Of a stretch of 64,000 nt of DNA, positions 1 to 12,010 are shown one piece after another. The translations under genes were made by a program, and so were the position numbers. The notes below the pieces were generated by a model. It made no database searches. It saw nothing but the letters and a program-made list of their open reading frames with translations, and was not told where the DNA came from. Location of the stretch: assembly GCA_032821775.1 (NCBI GenBank), contig JAVLRN010000007.1, positions 1,488,001 through 1,552,000 on the forward strand, given 5' to 3'. How positions within the stretch are numbered: the stretch's first letter is position 1; the number at the start of each line of letters is the position of its first letter. The stretch is from Sanguinoderma infundibulare. Taxonomy: Eukaryota > Basidiomycota > Agaricomycetes > Polyporales > Polyporaceae.

Positions 1-1
1 G

Positions 2-610
2 CTGCGCCGGCGTGACAGCGAGTCCTCTCCAGGAACCAGTTGGAACGATGCGGCGAGCCCGTCCACAGATGGCTCTATCACCCACGTGCACTCGCGCTGC
101 GTCCCGTTCTCGACACGCGTCCGCTTCCCCGACTTTTACGGGGCCGCGAGCGCGTACAGTGACGACTCGGATTCGGACTCGGACTCGTCGCCGCAGTCGC
201 CCACCGAGTTCGAGCGCGGACGCCCGCTGCAGCAGTCCCAGCCGGCCGTCTTCGAGGCTCAGCCTGAGACGCTTGAGAAGGGCGGGATCTCGGAGACGGG
301 CGCGCGGTCGCGCTCGGGCGGCCGGAAGTCGGTCAACTTTGCAGCGGGCGAGCGTCCACAAGTCGTGTTCCGGTACCTGTCGGAGGACCTCGTAGACTTG
401 TTCTTGGGAGAGAAGTCGGAGGCTGGCGACCCGGAGAGCGAAAGCAGCGAAGAGGATGATGACGAGGAGTGGTGGTGGCAAGGATGGGAAGAGGCGTGCG
501 AGGAAGAGGGAACGGAGAGCAGAAGTGCCGTGGAAGTGGTGAAGGAGGGGTCGACGACCATCGACTTGGACGAGCTCTTCCCGTTTGCGTTTGACGAGAA
601 CGTGTTCTGA
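2..610 (+). CDS. C-terminal part of an acidic serine-rich protein, unknown function (5' truncated)
   Basis: The reading frame is open from base 2 of the window to a TGA at 608-610, so only the last ~202 residues are present and the start lies outside. The piece has a Ser/Asp run (DSDSDSDSS), a short positively charged block followed by KSVNFA, then a strongly acidic tail with EEDDDEEWWWQGWEEA and a C-terminus rich in Asp, Leu and Phe. There is no membrane segment or signal that I can see. I do not recognise the family. The composition and codon pattern look like a real protein rather than chance, since the competing frames on both strands are short and low-complexity. Confidence 0.6.
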   Translation: MRRRDSESSPGTSWNDAASPSTDGSITHVHSRCVPFSTRVRFPDFYGAASAYSDDSDSDSDSSPQSPTEFERGRPLQQSQPAVFEAQPETLEKGGISETGARSRSGGRKSVNFAAGERPQVVFRYLSEDLVDLFLGEKSEAGDPESESSEEDDDEEWWWQGWEEACEEEGTESRSAVEVVKEGSTTIDLDELFPFAFDENVF

Positions 611-1202
611 CGACCGCCCCGGTCTCTCTTGGATCTTCACAGCTTGCAGGGCTACCGAAGCGATTCAGCGGGCACGGTCGAGGAGAAGATGGTATAAAAG
701 ACGACCAGGACTTGCACTGGTCAAGCAGGATTCACATGGTACGATTCACATATGATATTCAGGCTCGCACGACGGACACCAAGCACTCACCCAGGATCGC
801 TGTAATAATCGCCGCACTGTTGGCGTTGTTGTACTCTATCTGTAACGTCTAGCAAAGTCAAGTTATGTATACCCTAATCATCTCCGCATTCCTTCCGACT
901 GGTTGTAGCTGTTTGATTGGGAACTTGGCCATCGGACACGACGCGACAAATGTGGACACGTGCTGAGAACGAGTGCTTGTCGTTCGACTGGTTCACAAGC
1001 GGAGCGACGGGGCGGACCGAGAGGACCCGTTGAGGCGAATGCCCATTACGAGGACGAGGATGCGATTGGCCAAGGGGCAAAGACGCGCGTCAGGTGACCG
1101 CGTTTCAGTTGAGTGGTTTCAGCTATGACGTCACGGTGGTGGGACGCAGCAGAGAGACTCCCCGACCGGGAACGCGTCCGTACCATAGTCTCCTGCATCC
1201 TG
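611..1202. other. Intergenic: 3' flank of the acidic gene and promoter of the phosphate carrier
   Basis: I see no gene. From base 1077 onward the sequence is the left end of the inverted duplication described below; its homologue is near 44950-45071. Confidence 0.5.
1077..1107 (+). repeat. 31-bp element at the outer end of the left duplication arm
   Basis: This 31-bp stretch (starting GCAAAGACGCGCGTCAGG) is identical to 45041-45071 and has the same orientation there. The sequence next to it (from about 1111) matches the right copy in the opposite orientation, so the element is flipped relative to its neighbours. Confidence 0.8.
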
Positions 1203-1210
1203 TATAAAAA
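1203..1210 (+). promoter_or_regulatory. TATA box of the phosphate carrier
   Basis: TATAAAAA lies 57 bp before the carrier ATG at 1267. The broken inverted copy keeps the same element (44945-44951) ahead of its ATG. Confidence 0.55.
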
Positions 1211-1266
1211 CCAACAGAACATATCCACTGGTCACCATCGACATCTCTGACTTCCTTTGCACCGAT

Positions 1267-2635
1267 ATGGCATACTCGGAAACTCCAAAGGCTGGGAGGC
1301 AGCCGTACGTGCCTCCCCAATTCACCCCTAGGGACTACGCAAAGTTCTTCCTGGCCGGCGCACTGTGCGCAACGTGAGCAACAGTCTTCTTATCATACTA
1401 ATTCATGCACTACTTACAGGTATACTCTTTAAGGCTTACACATGGTGCGATGACCCGTAAGTGAATTACTCACTAGTCCTCGTTCTACAACGCTGAAAGG
1501 AGTGATAGCCATCGACGTCGTGAAGACGCGCATACAGATAGACCCGGAGATGGCGCGCATGTCGTTAATCTCCGGAGGGAGGCGGATCGTAGCCCACGAG
1601 GGGGCCTCCGCCCTGCTCACCGGGTTTGGACCGACCGCAGTTGGCTACTTCGTCCAAGGCGGCGCCAAGTTTTCTGGATACGAATTCTGGAAGAAGCGGT
1701 TTGCAGAGCTCGCTGGAGAGCAGGAGACGGCGGTCAAGCACCGCACCGCGATATACCTTGGCGCATCGAGTGTGGCAGAGTAAGACACGCGCATGCCTTC
1801 TGGAACAGGAACAGGGCCAAGTCCGCTCACTCTCGACGGACAGGTTCTTCGCCGATATCTTCCTCACCCCGCTGGAGGCGACGCGCATTCGCCTAGTCTC
1901 CCAACGCGGCTATGCCACTGGCCTCATGACCGGCTTCGCGCGCTTGGCACGGGAAGAGGGCCTCGTAGGGCTTTACGCCGGATTCCTGCCCATCCTCTGC
2001 AAGTATGTCTGGCACGCGCTCCGTTCTCCTCATGAACACTGCTGAACGGTGACGTGCAGACAGATCCCATACGCCATAGGACAGTTTACGGTGAACGAAT
2101 TCTGCCACGAGCTCGCGTTCCGCAACATGTCGGAGGAGACCAAGCGCTCGCTCAGCCGTCCAGCAAAGTACACAATCAGCCTGGGGAGCGGCATCATCGC
2201 TGGCTTCGCTGCCGCGATTCTCAGCCAGGTGGGTCTTCCCTTGCAGCGACCCGCGGCAGGTCTGTGCTGACCTTCGATTCCACATGCCTCATTCACGTGT
2301 GTACCGATACGTTGCAGCCCGCCGACACGCTCCTCTCGCAGATCAACAAGGGTCACGGGCCCAAGGGATCGATGCCATATCGCCTGCGCGTCCTCGCACA
2401 AGAGGCGGGCGTCCGCGGGCTCTTCGCAGGGCTGGGTCCGAGGATGATCATGACCGCAGGACTGGTGGCCGGTCAATTCCTCATGTACGGCGCGATCAAG
2501 GACGGTGAGTGGCCCGTTTTCTCCTTCGCTATCTTGGAAGCGGTCGTAAGGTTCATGACGCTGATCCTCGAGTGGAACGCAGCACTGGGCGCCCCTCCTG
2601 GATTGGAGATACACAAGGAGGGGAAGAAGATGTAG
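1267..2635 (+). CDS. MIR1: Mitochondrial phosphate carrier (MIR1/SLC25A3 type)
   Basis: Imports phosphate (with a proton) across the mitochondrial inner membrane for ATP synthesis. Modelled exons: 1267-1373, 1434-1456, 1509-1779, 1844-2002, 2060-2228, 2318-2504, 2583-2635, giving 322 residues, the usual carrier length. All junctions are GT-AG and keep frame. Three carrier repeats are visible: LTHGAMTP-IDVVKTRIQ, then FLTPLEATRIRLVSQ, then QPADTLLSQINKG. The GPTAVGYFVQG stretch after repeat one and the C-terminal LGAPPG ending are typical of phosphate carriers and not of other SLC25 members. It lies upstream of and in the same direction as TS1. An inverted, broken copy lies at 44106-44887. This copy has no lesions that I can see. 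Confidence 0.9.
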
Positions 2636-3940
2636 AGGCCCGTGGAGATTGCGGGATCCGAACGTACGCTCTGACGTATGTTGAGAGGAGATATCATTCG
2701 CGTATCTTTAGCTCTGTGGGACGATAGACTTGTTTTGAAGATGCGATACAACAGCTCCAGCCGTGATCTGTGCTGCTATACGCTCGTTAAACATTACGAT
2801 GTCTCGCCGGTGACACTTCGGTTGCCACAGAGAGAGCAGACTCACAAATAAGGGAGGCAGGACGCGTAGTATCCTTTACCCCAGCAAGAAAATTGAGCGA
2901 CCTACTTCAAGTGGATGATGTGAGCGTCCGGCTCGCCGTTCTTCGAAGAGAAAGAAGATCTGGGATTGGGCGCGGTGCGGTGTTGGGACAAGGCGGCTAA
3001 TGGACGGCAGCTGCCGCTTGGGACCCGATTTCCAGTTTCATCCGACTGTCTCAGACACCGACAAACACTGACGCCGGGCCGGGGCCGGGGACACTCCCTC
3101 AGCTTACACGATGACCACCCACAGACGACTACCACAGACCCCATACAACTCTTGGGTTTGGCCGATCGACACATGACATCTGGCTGCTCCAAGGCGATTT
3201 ATACAAGTCCAAGATTCTGCGAGCGAGACATCTCCGAGTTGGAACAACAGTCCTGACTTGGGCTCTACCCGGTGGAAGCACTTCCGTCGCGCGTTACTGA
3301 CGCGTTCGCAGTGTCAATCGTTGCTTCTGTGGAATGCTCATCGTCATACGAGCACACGTACTCGAGTGCCGACGTGGGCCCAGATCATCCATTCGGATCG
3401 GCGCATTTCTTCGGAAGTAAGTGAATGCACTGTTGGAGGATTTGATATTCACGATTTTCAATGGTCCCCGCCAGAACATTTGAATATATGGAACGCCTTG
3501 GTGTCCGCGAATGGTGGATGAATCGCGAAGGTTTTATTGCCGTTGACATTCTGACGCTGTACGGTGAGCTTACTCGACTGGCGGCCCTTCCGATAGCAAT
3601 ATATCAGAACTTAAAACAATTCCTTTCAGGGTGGTACGATTACGTCGTAGGCTCTTGTAATAGGCAGAACGCCTTCTGCGACCACTCACCAGGTTGCCAT
3701 GGGCGTTTATGGATGCCGATCTGGGATTGCCAATGTCTACCGCTAGAAGCCATGCTTCGCAAGCCTCTCAGCAACGCCGTTCATATCCCGCGATTACGTG
3801 CAATACGGCGGTTTTCAAGAACTGTTCTTCTCAAACAGGTGTGTCATGCGGTACTCGAGGTGACGTTGTTAACAGTAGCACTGAGGTCTCAGATGCACGC
3901 ATTCATTGCTCACTCCGACTACTTCAGGAAGATTTTCAAG
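2636..3940. other. Region between the phosphate carrier and TS1
   Basis: I see no convincing gene. Part of it (about 2949-3145) is retained in the inverted right copy. A 216-codon open frame (3461-4111) runs into TS1 exon 1 in the same frame, but its upstream part is AT-richer and has no recognisable protein character. Confidence 0.45.
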
Positions 3941-3947
3941 TATATAA
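3941..3947 (+). promoter_or_regulatory. TATA box of TS1
   Basis: TATATAA lies 60 bp before the ATG at 4007, good spacing for a short 5' UTR. It also argues that TS1 starts at 4007 and not inside the longer upstream frame. Confidence 0.5.
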
Positions 3948-4006
3948 ACCCCATCGTTCTGTCACCTTCCCGGCCAGGTCCATCCCCAGTTTCGACTCCG
4001 TTCACC

Positions 4007-5488
4007 ATGCTTACCTATTTCAATGTCCAGCCTGCTCCCATCTCCCATGAGAACCACCAGTCTTTCCATTCAGGAGATTTCGTCAATGTCTCCACTACTA
4101 CTACTGGGTAAGAGTTAACACATTGTAGTGTCTCAATAGCTTACCCCGACACGACAGAAATCCCTGTTCCACTGGCCAACACCCCCTGGACAACTTCATT
4201 GCCATGGTAAGTCATACTCCGTCGAGACTGTGCTTGCTATTAACACATGGAACAGAAAGATCAACCGCTGAACAACGTGAGTAAAGATGTAGTTGCCATA
4301 CTTATGTCTGCTCAGCCATCGCCTAGTGCTCCGCGGTAAACACAGCCGACGCAACTAAAGTTTTTGTCCAAGACTTCCTCAACCGGCTGCCATACAGACC
4401 ACCAGGCGCTCCGGCAGACCAACAGCTACGCCGCGAAGTCTCGGACTTGATCGTGTCATGGAATGTCGGTGTGAGTCGGGAGTACGTCGACGCCCTGACA
4501 GAAACCAGTTGCTCCATTGCCGAGTCCGCATATGCACACACCGACTATGAGCACCAACGCATGGTCGCTGTATACACAGCCTGCCTTACATACGCCGACG
4601 ACCTTGGACATCGCAACCTCGAGGCGCTCGGTCAGTTTGTCCAGCGATTCACCCGGGGAGCGCCTCAGCTGCATCCCGCCTTGGACTGCTTGACGAAGCT
4701 CCTCGGGACGCTCCACCAATTCTGCCCACGGATCAGTGCCGACGCCATCGTGACGAGCACCATCGATTCCATCACTGCGATGTATATCGAAGTCGTTTCG
4801 CAGGGAGACGTGATCTCGCCCTTCGCCACGAGGTATCCCTTTTACCTGCGCCTCAAGACCGGCATCGCACCGGCATATGCACACCTCAATTTCACGAAGA
4901 CCTGGGGAGATCACGCAGGAACTTACTACCTGCAGCTTCTTCCGTAAGTGTCAGCTGATTCATGCGGTCGGCTTCCGAACTTATGCTCCTGCTCCTCCTA
5001 GTGAATTTGAACTCGTGATCGTCGGATACAAGTAAGTCACCTCGACCTCGTCTCGAATTGTCACTCGAACGCTGATGTATTACTCGATCTCCAGCGATAT
5101 GTACGAACCCTGCTTCTTCCCTCAGCGCATATACTGATCGGCCTTACAGCCTCTCGTTCTACAAGGAAACGCTGGCAGGAGAGACGGACAACTATGTTCA
5201 CATGCGCGCAGCGGCGGAACAAAAGCCGGCGATTTCTATCCTCCGCCGTCTTGTTGAGGAGAACCTCGAATCTACGGACAAGATTAAGCAAATGGGTTCC
5301 GCTCAGTCGGGCTTGGCGGACATCTGCCTTGGTTTTCTTATGGTAAGTACGCTACCGGGTTTGGAGGCGCGAACTAGCGATAGCGCGTTGACAACCTTCA
5401 ATATTCACAGGGGTATGTGGAGTTCCACTTCAAAGCACGGCGGTATCCGCTTCACGAGATCACCACCGAGCCTAATGGATCAGAGTGA
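4007..5488 (+). CDS. Terpene synthase, trichodiene-synthase (TRI5-like) family, copy TS1
   Basis: Predicted class I sesquiterpene cyclase that ionises farnesyl diphosphate with Mg2+; the product cannot be read from sequence. Exons: 4007-4107, 4158-4206, 4256-4276, 4327-4943, 5002-5031, 5095-5100, 5150-5342, 5411-5488 (364 residues). The Asp-rich motif is ADDLGHRN (Asp148-149). The NSE metal site reads NDILSFYKE (Asn273, Ser277, Glu281) and is assembled across a 6-nt micro-exon at 5095-5100. The C-terminus GYVEFHFKARRYPLHEI is the family's typical closing helix. Exons 5-7 (30, 6 and 193 nt) have the same lengths as in TS2. The start at 4007 follows a TATA box; exons 1-3 are the least certain part. 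No cytochrome P450 or other trichothecene-type partner is adjacent. Frame is intact throughout. Confidence 0.82.
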
Positions 5489-7075
5489 AGGGTCATATCG
5501 AGAGCGTTCGTTGATATATGACAGATGAATTTGGGGCATAGCGAGGAGAATCTTGCGCTGCTCAAGCTCCTCTGAACCTGTAACTGAAGTTGGGAACAAC
5601 GGATTTCATTCAAACCTTGTCGGGGGTTGCAAGCTCAGCGCTCAGCGCTCAGCCACACCGTGACAGGCGTGCGCATGATTGCAGAACAAATGGTAAGTGT
5701 CTAGACAGGATCCACGCACTCGCCATCGGTAAGTAATCAAGTTAACCGGCATGCAGGGGTATTAGTCAGGGCTTCATCCGTTCCATACCAGCCGTCAGCG
5801 CCCAATGGTTCATCCCCGCTGCCGCAGGTCGCTCCTGAGGCTCCCGGGTCACAGCATTTTTCCAAGCTGCCAGTCGCGGAAGGTGCACCACTCCATCCTA
5901 CCGACCACTACTGTGAGCTTAACTTTGGTCAACGTCCTGCTGTCGCTGACAGTGCCCTCAATCAGACGACTTCGAATTCAGCCGGATATCGATGCGGACT
6001 TCTCGTTCTCTGTGACAGATAGGCTCAGATCCGATGGTATAGTAAACTCAAAGCAGGTATGCATGGGTGATTAGCACCCTTGGATAGGGCGCCCTGAGCA
6101 TGTAGTGCACACACCGGCTGATTACCTACGAGTCTGTCCCCCTTGCTTACTCTGCCTTTTACTCCAGTGGTCTCGGGCGGCGGTTCCAAGCGAGCTAATG
6201 TGCATCGCAATCATGGTCGGAGTAACAACACCAAAGGTACGCCTCCGAACCCTCGGAATGGTGACCGCGCATTGACGTCTTACAGTGGACGCTTGGTTCC
6301 AAACCGTCGATCATGCAACCAGGCTTGGCAGAGCCATATAGGCGGACCAGGGTCGCCATGACCTGACCTGCCAGAGCGCGCTTGAGTGACGACATTAACA
6401 GTAGTTCGACCAGAAACTACTTTCCTTACGCTTCGTCGAACTGATCTGGAGTGCCATAAGTAGAACGTACACCACAGATCGTGGAAGCTCACCAACCAGC
6501 ATCGTTCGCACATTTTTCTGCAAATCGGCATCGCCAGAGACCTTCTAGACCGACATATTATTCCGATGGAAGATGGGGAGAAGAATAACAATATGCGAAC
6601 TAGGACGATGAACAAACAGTACATTAGCCTTTTTCCCGGCGATCCGCCCGCGCCGCCGGCAAGCGCAGCGGCGCCAGTCGATTACAGACAGACACAGCAA
6701 CTTGAAACGGCACGAGAGGACGAGGGTGAACGGTAGGTAGTGTGAGGGTGAGGGTGAGGGGCAACAGACTGTATGTAGCAATGAAGGCGAGAGATGATAC
6801 GTGACGACATGCTGAGGGATAGGCCAACGACCGCCTGCGTGTCGGGAGGCCTTACGACACCGCGGCCGATGTGGGGTGATGCATGATGCGTGCGTGCGTA
6901 AGTCCGTGAGCACAGAAGGGAGAGGGGCGGGGGATATGTATGCAAACAACACAAGTACAAGAGACGATGCAGGGGGATGCAGTTTACAAAACGACAACGT
7001 GAAGCGCAAAGCCGAACGACAGAATAACACGAAGACAGACAAATGCGATACAATACGTCCAAACAAAACGAGATG
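5489..7075. other. Gene-poor region downstream of TS1 and of the RasGEF gene
   Basis: No gene is supported. About 5489-6310 is duplicated in inverted orientation at 42975-43500. A small triplication of AGCTCAGCGC-like units lies at about 5632-5655. Bases 6310-7075 are the 3' flank of the RasGEF gene; the several 60-170 codon frames there are low-complexity. Confidence 0.5.
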
Positions 7076-10000
7076 CTATGAAGCCGAGGCGGTGGCCACA
7101 GGCTGTTGTGACCGGCTTGCCCACGCGAAGAGTTGCCGCGGCACATCGCTGCTCGGAGGGGGCTCGGCAGATTGCTTCGGCTCGACGAGAAGGCTGCGGC
7201 GGTAGAGATCCTGCAGGTCGCCTTGGCGCTGCGACTTCTCGAAGGCGTCCCGGAGGTACACTTGAACCTCCGGGATCTCCTTCAGGTTGTACGCAACCTG
7301 GAAGCGCTGCATATCTACGGAAGGTTGCGTGAGCGACAGCGCGGCAGACGACGACCCGGAAGACTGCCATACCTTGTACGATGCGCGCAAGCTTGTGGTA
7401 CTTGTTGAAATTGAGCAGTTTCTTCTCCGGCGCGTTCGGCGACGTCCGATGTGAAGGATTGCCTTCACGACAGAAGGTTAAATCGGTCAAGTACAAACCT
7501 AGCCAGTCACATGCCTTAGCACAAAACCTTCTCGGACTGCATAACACAGCAACTCACCGAGGAATGGAACCGCAGGTGGCGCGGTATTCCGCAACCGCGA
7601 GCGGTACTCGTGATAATTCCGGGCATGGTCAGCGAGCTTGCGGAGCGACTCAAGTTGAGCCTTGCTCTTCTGGGACAGACCCTAAACGCGACGTCACATT
7701 CAACATCCAATCCACCGCACTACAACAGAACTCACCATCCAAGTCTGGTGCAGCCTCGCGATCGTCGACGAGTCGAGCGCGGCAAGAATAGAGCGCGGCG
7801 TCGAGTAATTCCGGAGCGACAAGCACCGGTCCGCGAGCTTGATGAAGAACTTCACCAGCGCCGTCCGCTTCTTCGTGTCGGGCTCGTTCAGTATGCTCTC
7901 CGCCACCCAGCCCGTGATCGCCGTGCTGAGCGACGTCACCGCCTTCACGTTCCTGTTCTGCACCGGCGCGCCCGCCTCCTTCGCCTTCGCGCTCGCGCCC
8001 GTCGCGAGCACCTCCTCGGGCTGGATCTGGCAGTACAGCAAGCACTCCATGACCGTCATCTGCCGCGCGAGCTCGAGCGGGTCAAAGTCCGTGACCGCGA
8101 CCGCCGCAAAGTTCCGCGCGCGCAGCGCGGACAGCACCGTCTTCGTCATGATCGGCCGCGGGATCTCCGAGATCGGCCCGGGCAGCGTCGGCGGGTTGAG
8201 CGGCATGCCTGCATCCCGCATCCTGTCGCGGTCGGCGCGGGGACTTGGCGTGTCCGCGTTGCCCGCACGCTGGTGAACGAGCTCGAGGATGCGCTGGGAA
8301 GGCCCGGGGAACATCGCCGCGAGCGCGTCCTTGATGAACGAGACGAGCATCGGGATGACCGCCGCGTCCGTCGCGTGCCGCCAGTACGTCTCGACCCATG
8401 TCTTGATGAAGTTGCTGACGCGCAGCCGGACGGGGAGCCCTTTACGTTGCTGCCACAGCCGCAGGTCGGCGTCCGAGAGACCTGCCGGCGGGAGGATGTT
8501 GTAGCGCGCGATGACCGCCTCCAGGAGCTCCGCGGGAGTGGTGAATAGCCGGAACGTCATGAAGAACACCGCTGCAAATGGAGGCTCGACGAGCGCGTCG
8601 TGCGGCGTCATCCGTTCGACAAGCGCCTCGAGCGTCGCGCCCACGAGCTGTCCGTCAGAGTTGTACGCGACGTCTTCGGGAGCATGATCGTGCGGGAACG
8701 TCCAGGGCAACACCGCCGCGTTGAATGAGTGGGCGCCGGGGACCGCTGGGAGGTCCGCGCTGAAAAGCTGCTGCTCGAACGATGCCGTGCTCGGGGCAGA
8801 GCAATGGCGTTGGCTGCCTTCCCAAGTCGTCCTGTCGTCCTCCGTAGGCGCGTACGAGTGCAGCGACGTCGCATCCGACTTGAGCGTTATCCTGTCTAGT
8901 GATGGACGAGGCTCTGGCAGCGGCTTCTCTCCAAGAATGGGCGAGACGATGCTGGGTGTAAGCGGCGTAGGGGGCTCGCTCACCACGCCAGCCTCAGTCT
9001 CCGCTTCCGTTCTCGGCGACGGCGGCTGCTCGACGATAGGAATCGTCTCCGCCGACTTGCGCTTGACTTTCATCGTGTGCTCCGAGTCGTCCACGCCCTG
9101 CGCCTGGATCGTCATGTCCTCCTCCTCCCCGTCGCCCTCCACATACAACCCACGCATCGCGTGCACGCTGTTCTCCCTCCGTATCCTCGGGCCCCCACCG
9201 CGCACACTCTTCGTGCTCCGGATACTCCTCGCGCTCGCCGTTGATTGCCGGTGCGCGTGCCCGAACTTGCGCGGGGTGTACATCCCGCCGTCGGGATCTC
9301 CCGGGGCGGGCAAGGTGAACACGAACGGCCGCTCACCCGTCGCGCGCTGCAAGCACTTCTTCACCGCGTTCACACAATCCGAGCCCGCCTTCAGCGCGTT
9401 CGTCGCGCACCGCAGCAAGTTTTCCTTCTCCGTCTCCTCCGACACCCCTTCGGCGGGCGGCGCATTCAAGACGCGCACCGCCTCCGCAAGAGTGCTCGTG
9501 GCGGAGTAGAGGCCCTCCTTGGCGGCGAGCAGGACCTCGGTCTTCGCTGCGGGGATGTCAGGATGTCGGAGGACAGCATCGACGATGGTCAGCAGCCGGC
9601 AGACCACGTCGACGACCTCGCGCACGAGGTCGTACATGTGCCCGGTGCTGGACGCATGCGAGTTTCGCGAATGCGAGTGTGCGTGCCCGATGAAGGCCGC
9701 GATCGTGGAGAGGAAGGTATCGTGCGTATGCCGCAGCGCATCCATGAGCTCCGCCGTTGTCGCGGGACCGGACGGGAAGACGGGCGTCGCGGGGGTACCG
9801 ACAGAGTCGCTCGAGAACGACGACGACGACGAGTCGCTGCTGATCGAGTCTTGTGCAGGTCTGTGTTGCCGCGGTGTGCTCTCGCTGATTGTGCGACGAG
9901 CGGGCGAGGCAAGGTGCTGCTCAGAGAGCTTCCGTTGAGGCACCTTGAGGTTCCCTACCGGCATAGGCGGATAGTCAGCTCCCATCGCGGCCCTTTTTGG

Positions 10001-12010
10001 GATCTTGAGGTCTCCCAAGCTCTTTGGCCTGGACGGAGTGTTCGCGGCATCCGTCATGCGCCGCGCCCTCATCACGATACCGTTGCTAGTGCGCCCGGGG
10101 GTAGCGAAGCCGTCCTCGCTCATCCCATCTCGTCCCAACCTTCCGTTCCTCGCGTCCCATCGTCCATCGGTCTGTAACTGCGAAGACAGGGAATCGGTGC
10201 GCGGGGGACGCACGGCGGTAACGGGGAGGTTCACGCCGCACTGGACTGCGACGGCCAGAAAGCCGCGCACATGCGCAAACAACTGGCCCGCAAGGCGGAC
10301 CATGGCCTGGATTTCCATATCGCGAGTTTCTTCCGGGACAATGGCCTCGTCTGACGCGCGCTTCGCCTGCGAAACGAGCGAGGCAAGGTCGGAAAGGATG
10401 CGCTTGCGCTCCTGCGCAAGCACGCCGTTCTTCTGGAGTACGGGGGCGTCGCGCGAGAGACAGCCGATGTCTGAAAGGAGGGCGCGGACGCATGATATTA
10501 TACAGGCGGTGGCGGGTTGAAAGTGGTGCACGCGGTTCATGCGTACGGCATTTTGGAGGAGGGAGAGGGCGCGGAGGAGGGGCAGCATGAGCGGAGGGCA
10601 GTGAATGTCGATGGTCGGGCCAAACGAATCGGCCACTGTTGGTCGGTGGTCGTTGCGCGCGAATGTGGATTTGCCCTTGCGGGAGGTGATGCTTGCCCAC
10701 GAAGTGGTCGAGGAGACAGACATATTGTGCTGGTGGCCGGGACGAGAGTTCTAGATGGCATTGCATCCGTAGTCAGTATTTTGGACACCTGGAGACTGCG
10801 GCCGCATGTGCAAGAACGCTTCTAACAGGAATGCAAGGTAGGTTCGATGGTAACGAGCGACGCTGCCGCTATGACGGGAACCTGTGTGAGAAGCTGACAG
10901 GACTATCATGAAATGCCCTGCAGTGCTTGTTCAATAGTTGACCGGTGCATGATTCACAAGGCTGACAAAAGATACGGCGTGGACTTTTGCAGCAATGTTG
11001 CAGCGTGACTTATACGGGATTCGCAGTGTGTTGGTTGGGCGAGCTGTATCTTTGACAGATACGTGCTCAAAGCCGTCAATATGCTCAAAGCCGGCAAGGT
11101 AGCTATCAGGAAGCAGTACGAAATCAAACAAGAAGCAGGCACAGCGGTCAATGGTCGCCTTCGGGCTCGAGGTGAACGCATCCGCAAAGGTTATGATCCG
11201 TTCCGACGGGGATCACAGTTGTCAACTAGAATGGGGTACACGCCCAGCCAAGCACGGCGTGTGAGTGCCGGGTGGCGGAGGAAGCAACAAGATCTACAGG
11301 GCAATGTGGATGTCCCGAACACTGGAGTGACAAAGGACGAAGGACAGATAGATCTCAATGAACGAAAGACAGGGATGACGAGGATGACGAGGATGAAAGA
11401 GATTGAAGGAGGAGAGAAGATGGCGAACACACACCTTTGGTGCGGGAAGCTCTTCTTCCGTTAACAAACCGACCTCGGAAGTAACATAGTTGCTCGGAAA
11501 CCAGCCTCTTCTGCCGTCAAGCTCGCCATCCCACCAGCCGCTTGAATCGCGATTGAGGACATGGATGACCTGACCGGCACGGAAGGTGAGACAAGTTACG
11601 TTAGGCTGCTGTGGAGAAAAGTCGTGCATGGCAAGGACGTATTCTTCGGAGCTGTCCGTACGCTCATCTTCGGAACTGGAGTCCATGGTGGGCCATGCTG
11701 CGGAGGGAGCTGGACGGCCGGATGGGGATGTGGAAGTTGGTGTGGTGGGGATAGAACGGTAGGCGGAGTGGGCGGATAGGTGTGACGCGCTAGAAGGAGC
11801 GCGGGATGCGGCGGACATGGCAGAACTGGCAGAGGAGGCGGAAACGGAGGAGATAGTCCGGATGCGACTGGGGGAGCTGGCGCTGAGTGTCGAAGCGGGG
11901 GTACGGGGGAGGCCAGGGCTGAGGCCATGGCGTGAGGAATGTGTTCGGCTGGATGAAGGGTCGGCAGAGGCAATTGAAGTGTCGATGCGGAGGTGAGTTG
12001 CGAGAGGCAT
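7076..12010 (-). CDS. CDC25: SH3-RasGEF protein, Cdc25-type Ras guanine nucleotide exchange factor
   Basis: Activates Ras by exchanging GDP for GTP at the plasma membrane, upstream of adenylate cyclase or MAPK signalling in fungi. Exons read on the minus strand: 12010-11435, (unresolved 11434-10751), 10750-7736, 7681-7558, 7498-7373, 7314-7076. The N-terminal exon holds a Ser-rich segment, then an SH3 domain (about residues 120-180, YVLAMHDF ... GWWDGELDGRRGWFPSNYV). The long exon carries a RasGEF-N/REM region (DGQLVGATLEALVERMT) and the start of the catalytic CDC25-homology domain (DFDPLELARQMTVMECLLYCQI). The three short 3' exons complete it (LTDLTFCREGNP, KYHKLARIVQ, then QVAYNLKEIP). The 684-nt gap after the SH3 exon is long for this genome and may hide small exons. 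If transcripts show two genes instead, the split would be here. Confidence 0.8.

Larger units (their letters stand above)
1077..6310 (+). repeat. Left arm of an inverted segmental duplication (phosphate carrier + TS1)
   Basis: Blocks of this interval reappear inverted at about 42975-45071. The matching blocks are about 1111-2036, 2949-3145, 5075-5757, 5930-6064 and 6220-6310. Missing from the right copy are the carrier 3' half (about 2037-2948), the first two thirds of TS1 with its upstream region (about 3146-5074), and two short pieces of about 170 and 155 bp. The left arm carries intact genes; the right arm carries broken ones. Confidence 0.8.

Noticed and set aside
3461..4111. 216-codon frame upstream of TS1
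   Set aside because: It overlaps TS1 exon 1 in the same frame. The TATA box at 3941 and the AT-richer upstream half support a start at 4007.
4007..5488. A trichothecene-type toxin gene cluster around the TRI5-like genes
   Set aside because: The synthases are of this fold, but I see no P450, acetyltransferase, transporter or TRI6/TRI10-like regulator nearby. TRI5-like synthases are common in basidiomycetes and make varied sesquiterpenes.
7610..8548. 312-codon plus-strand frame
   Set aside because: Extremely Arg/His-rich antisense of the RasGEF catalytic exon; no domain.
9245..10177. 310-codon plus-strand frame opposite the RasGEF gene
   Set aside because: It is antisense to the long RasGEF exon and is Arg/Pro-rich, as GC-rich shadows are. 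The minus strand has clear RasGEF motifs.
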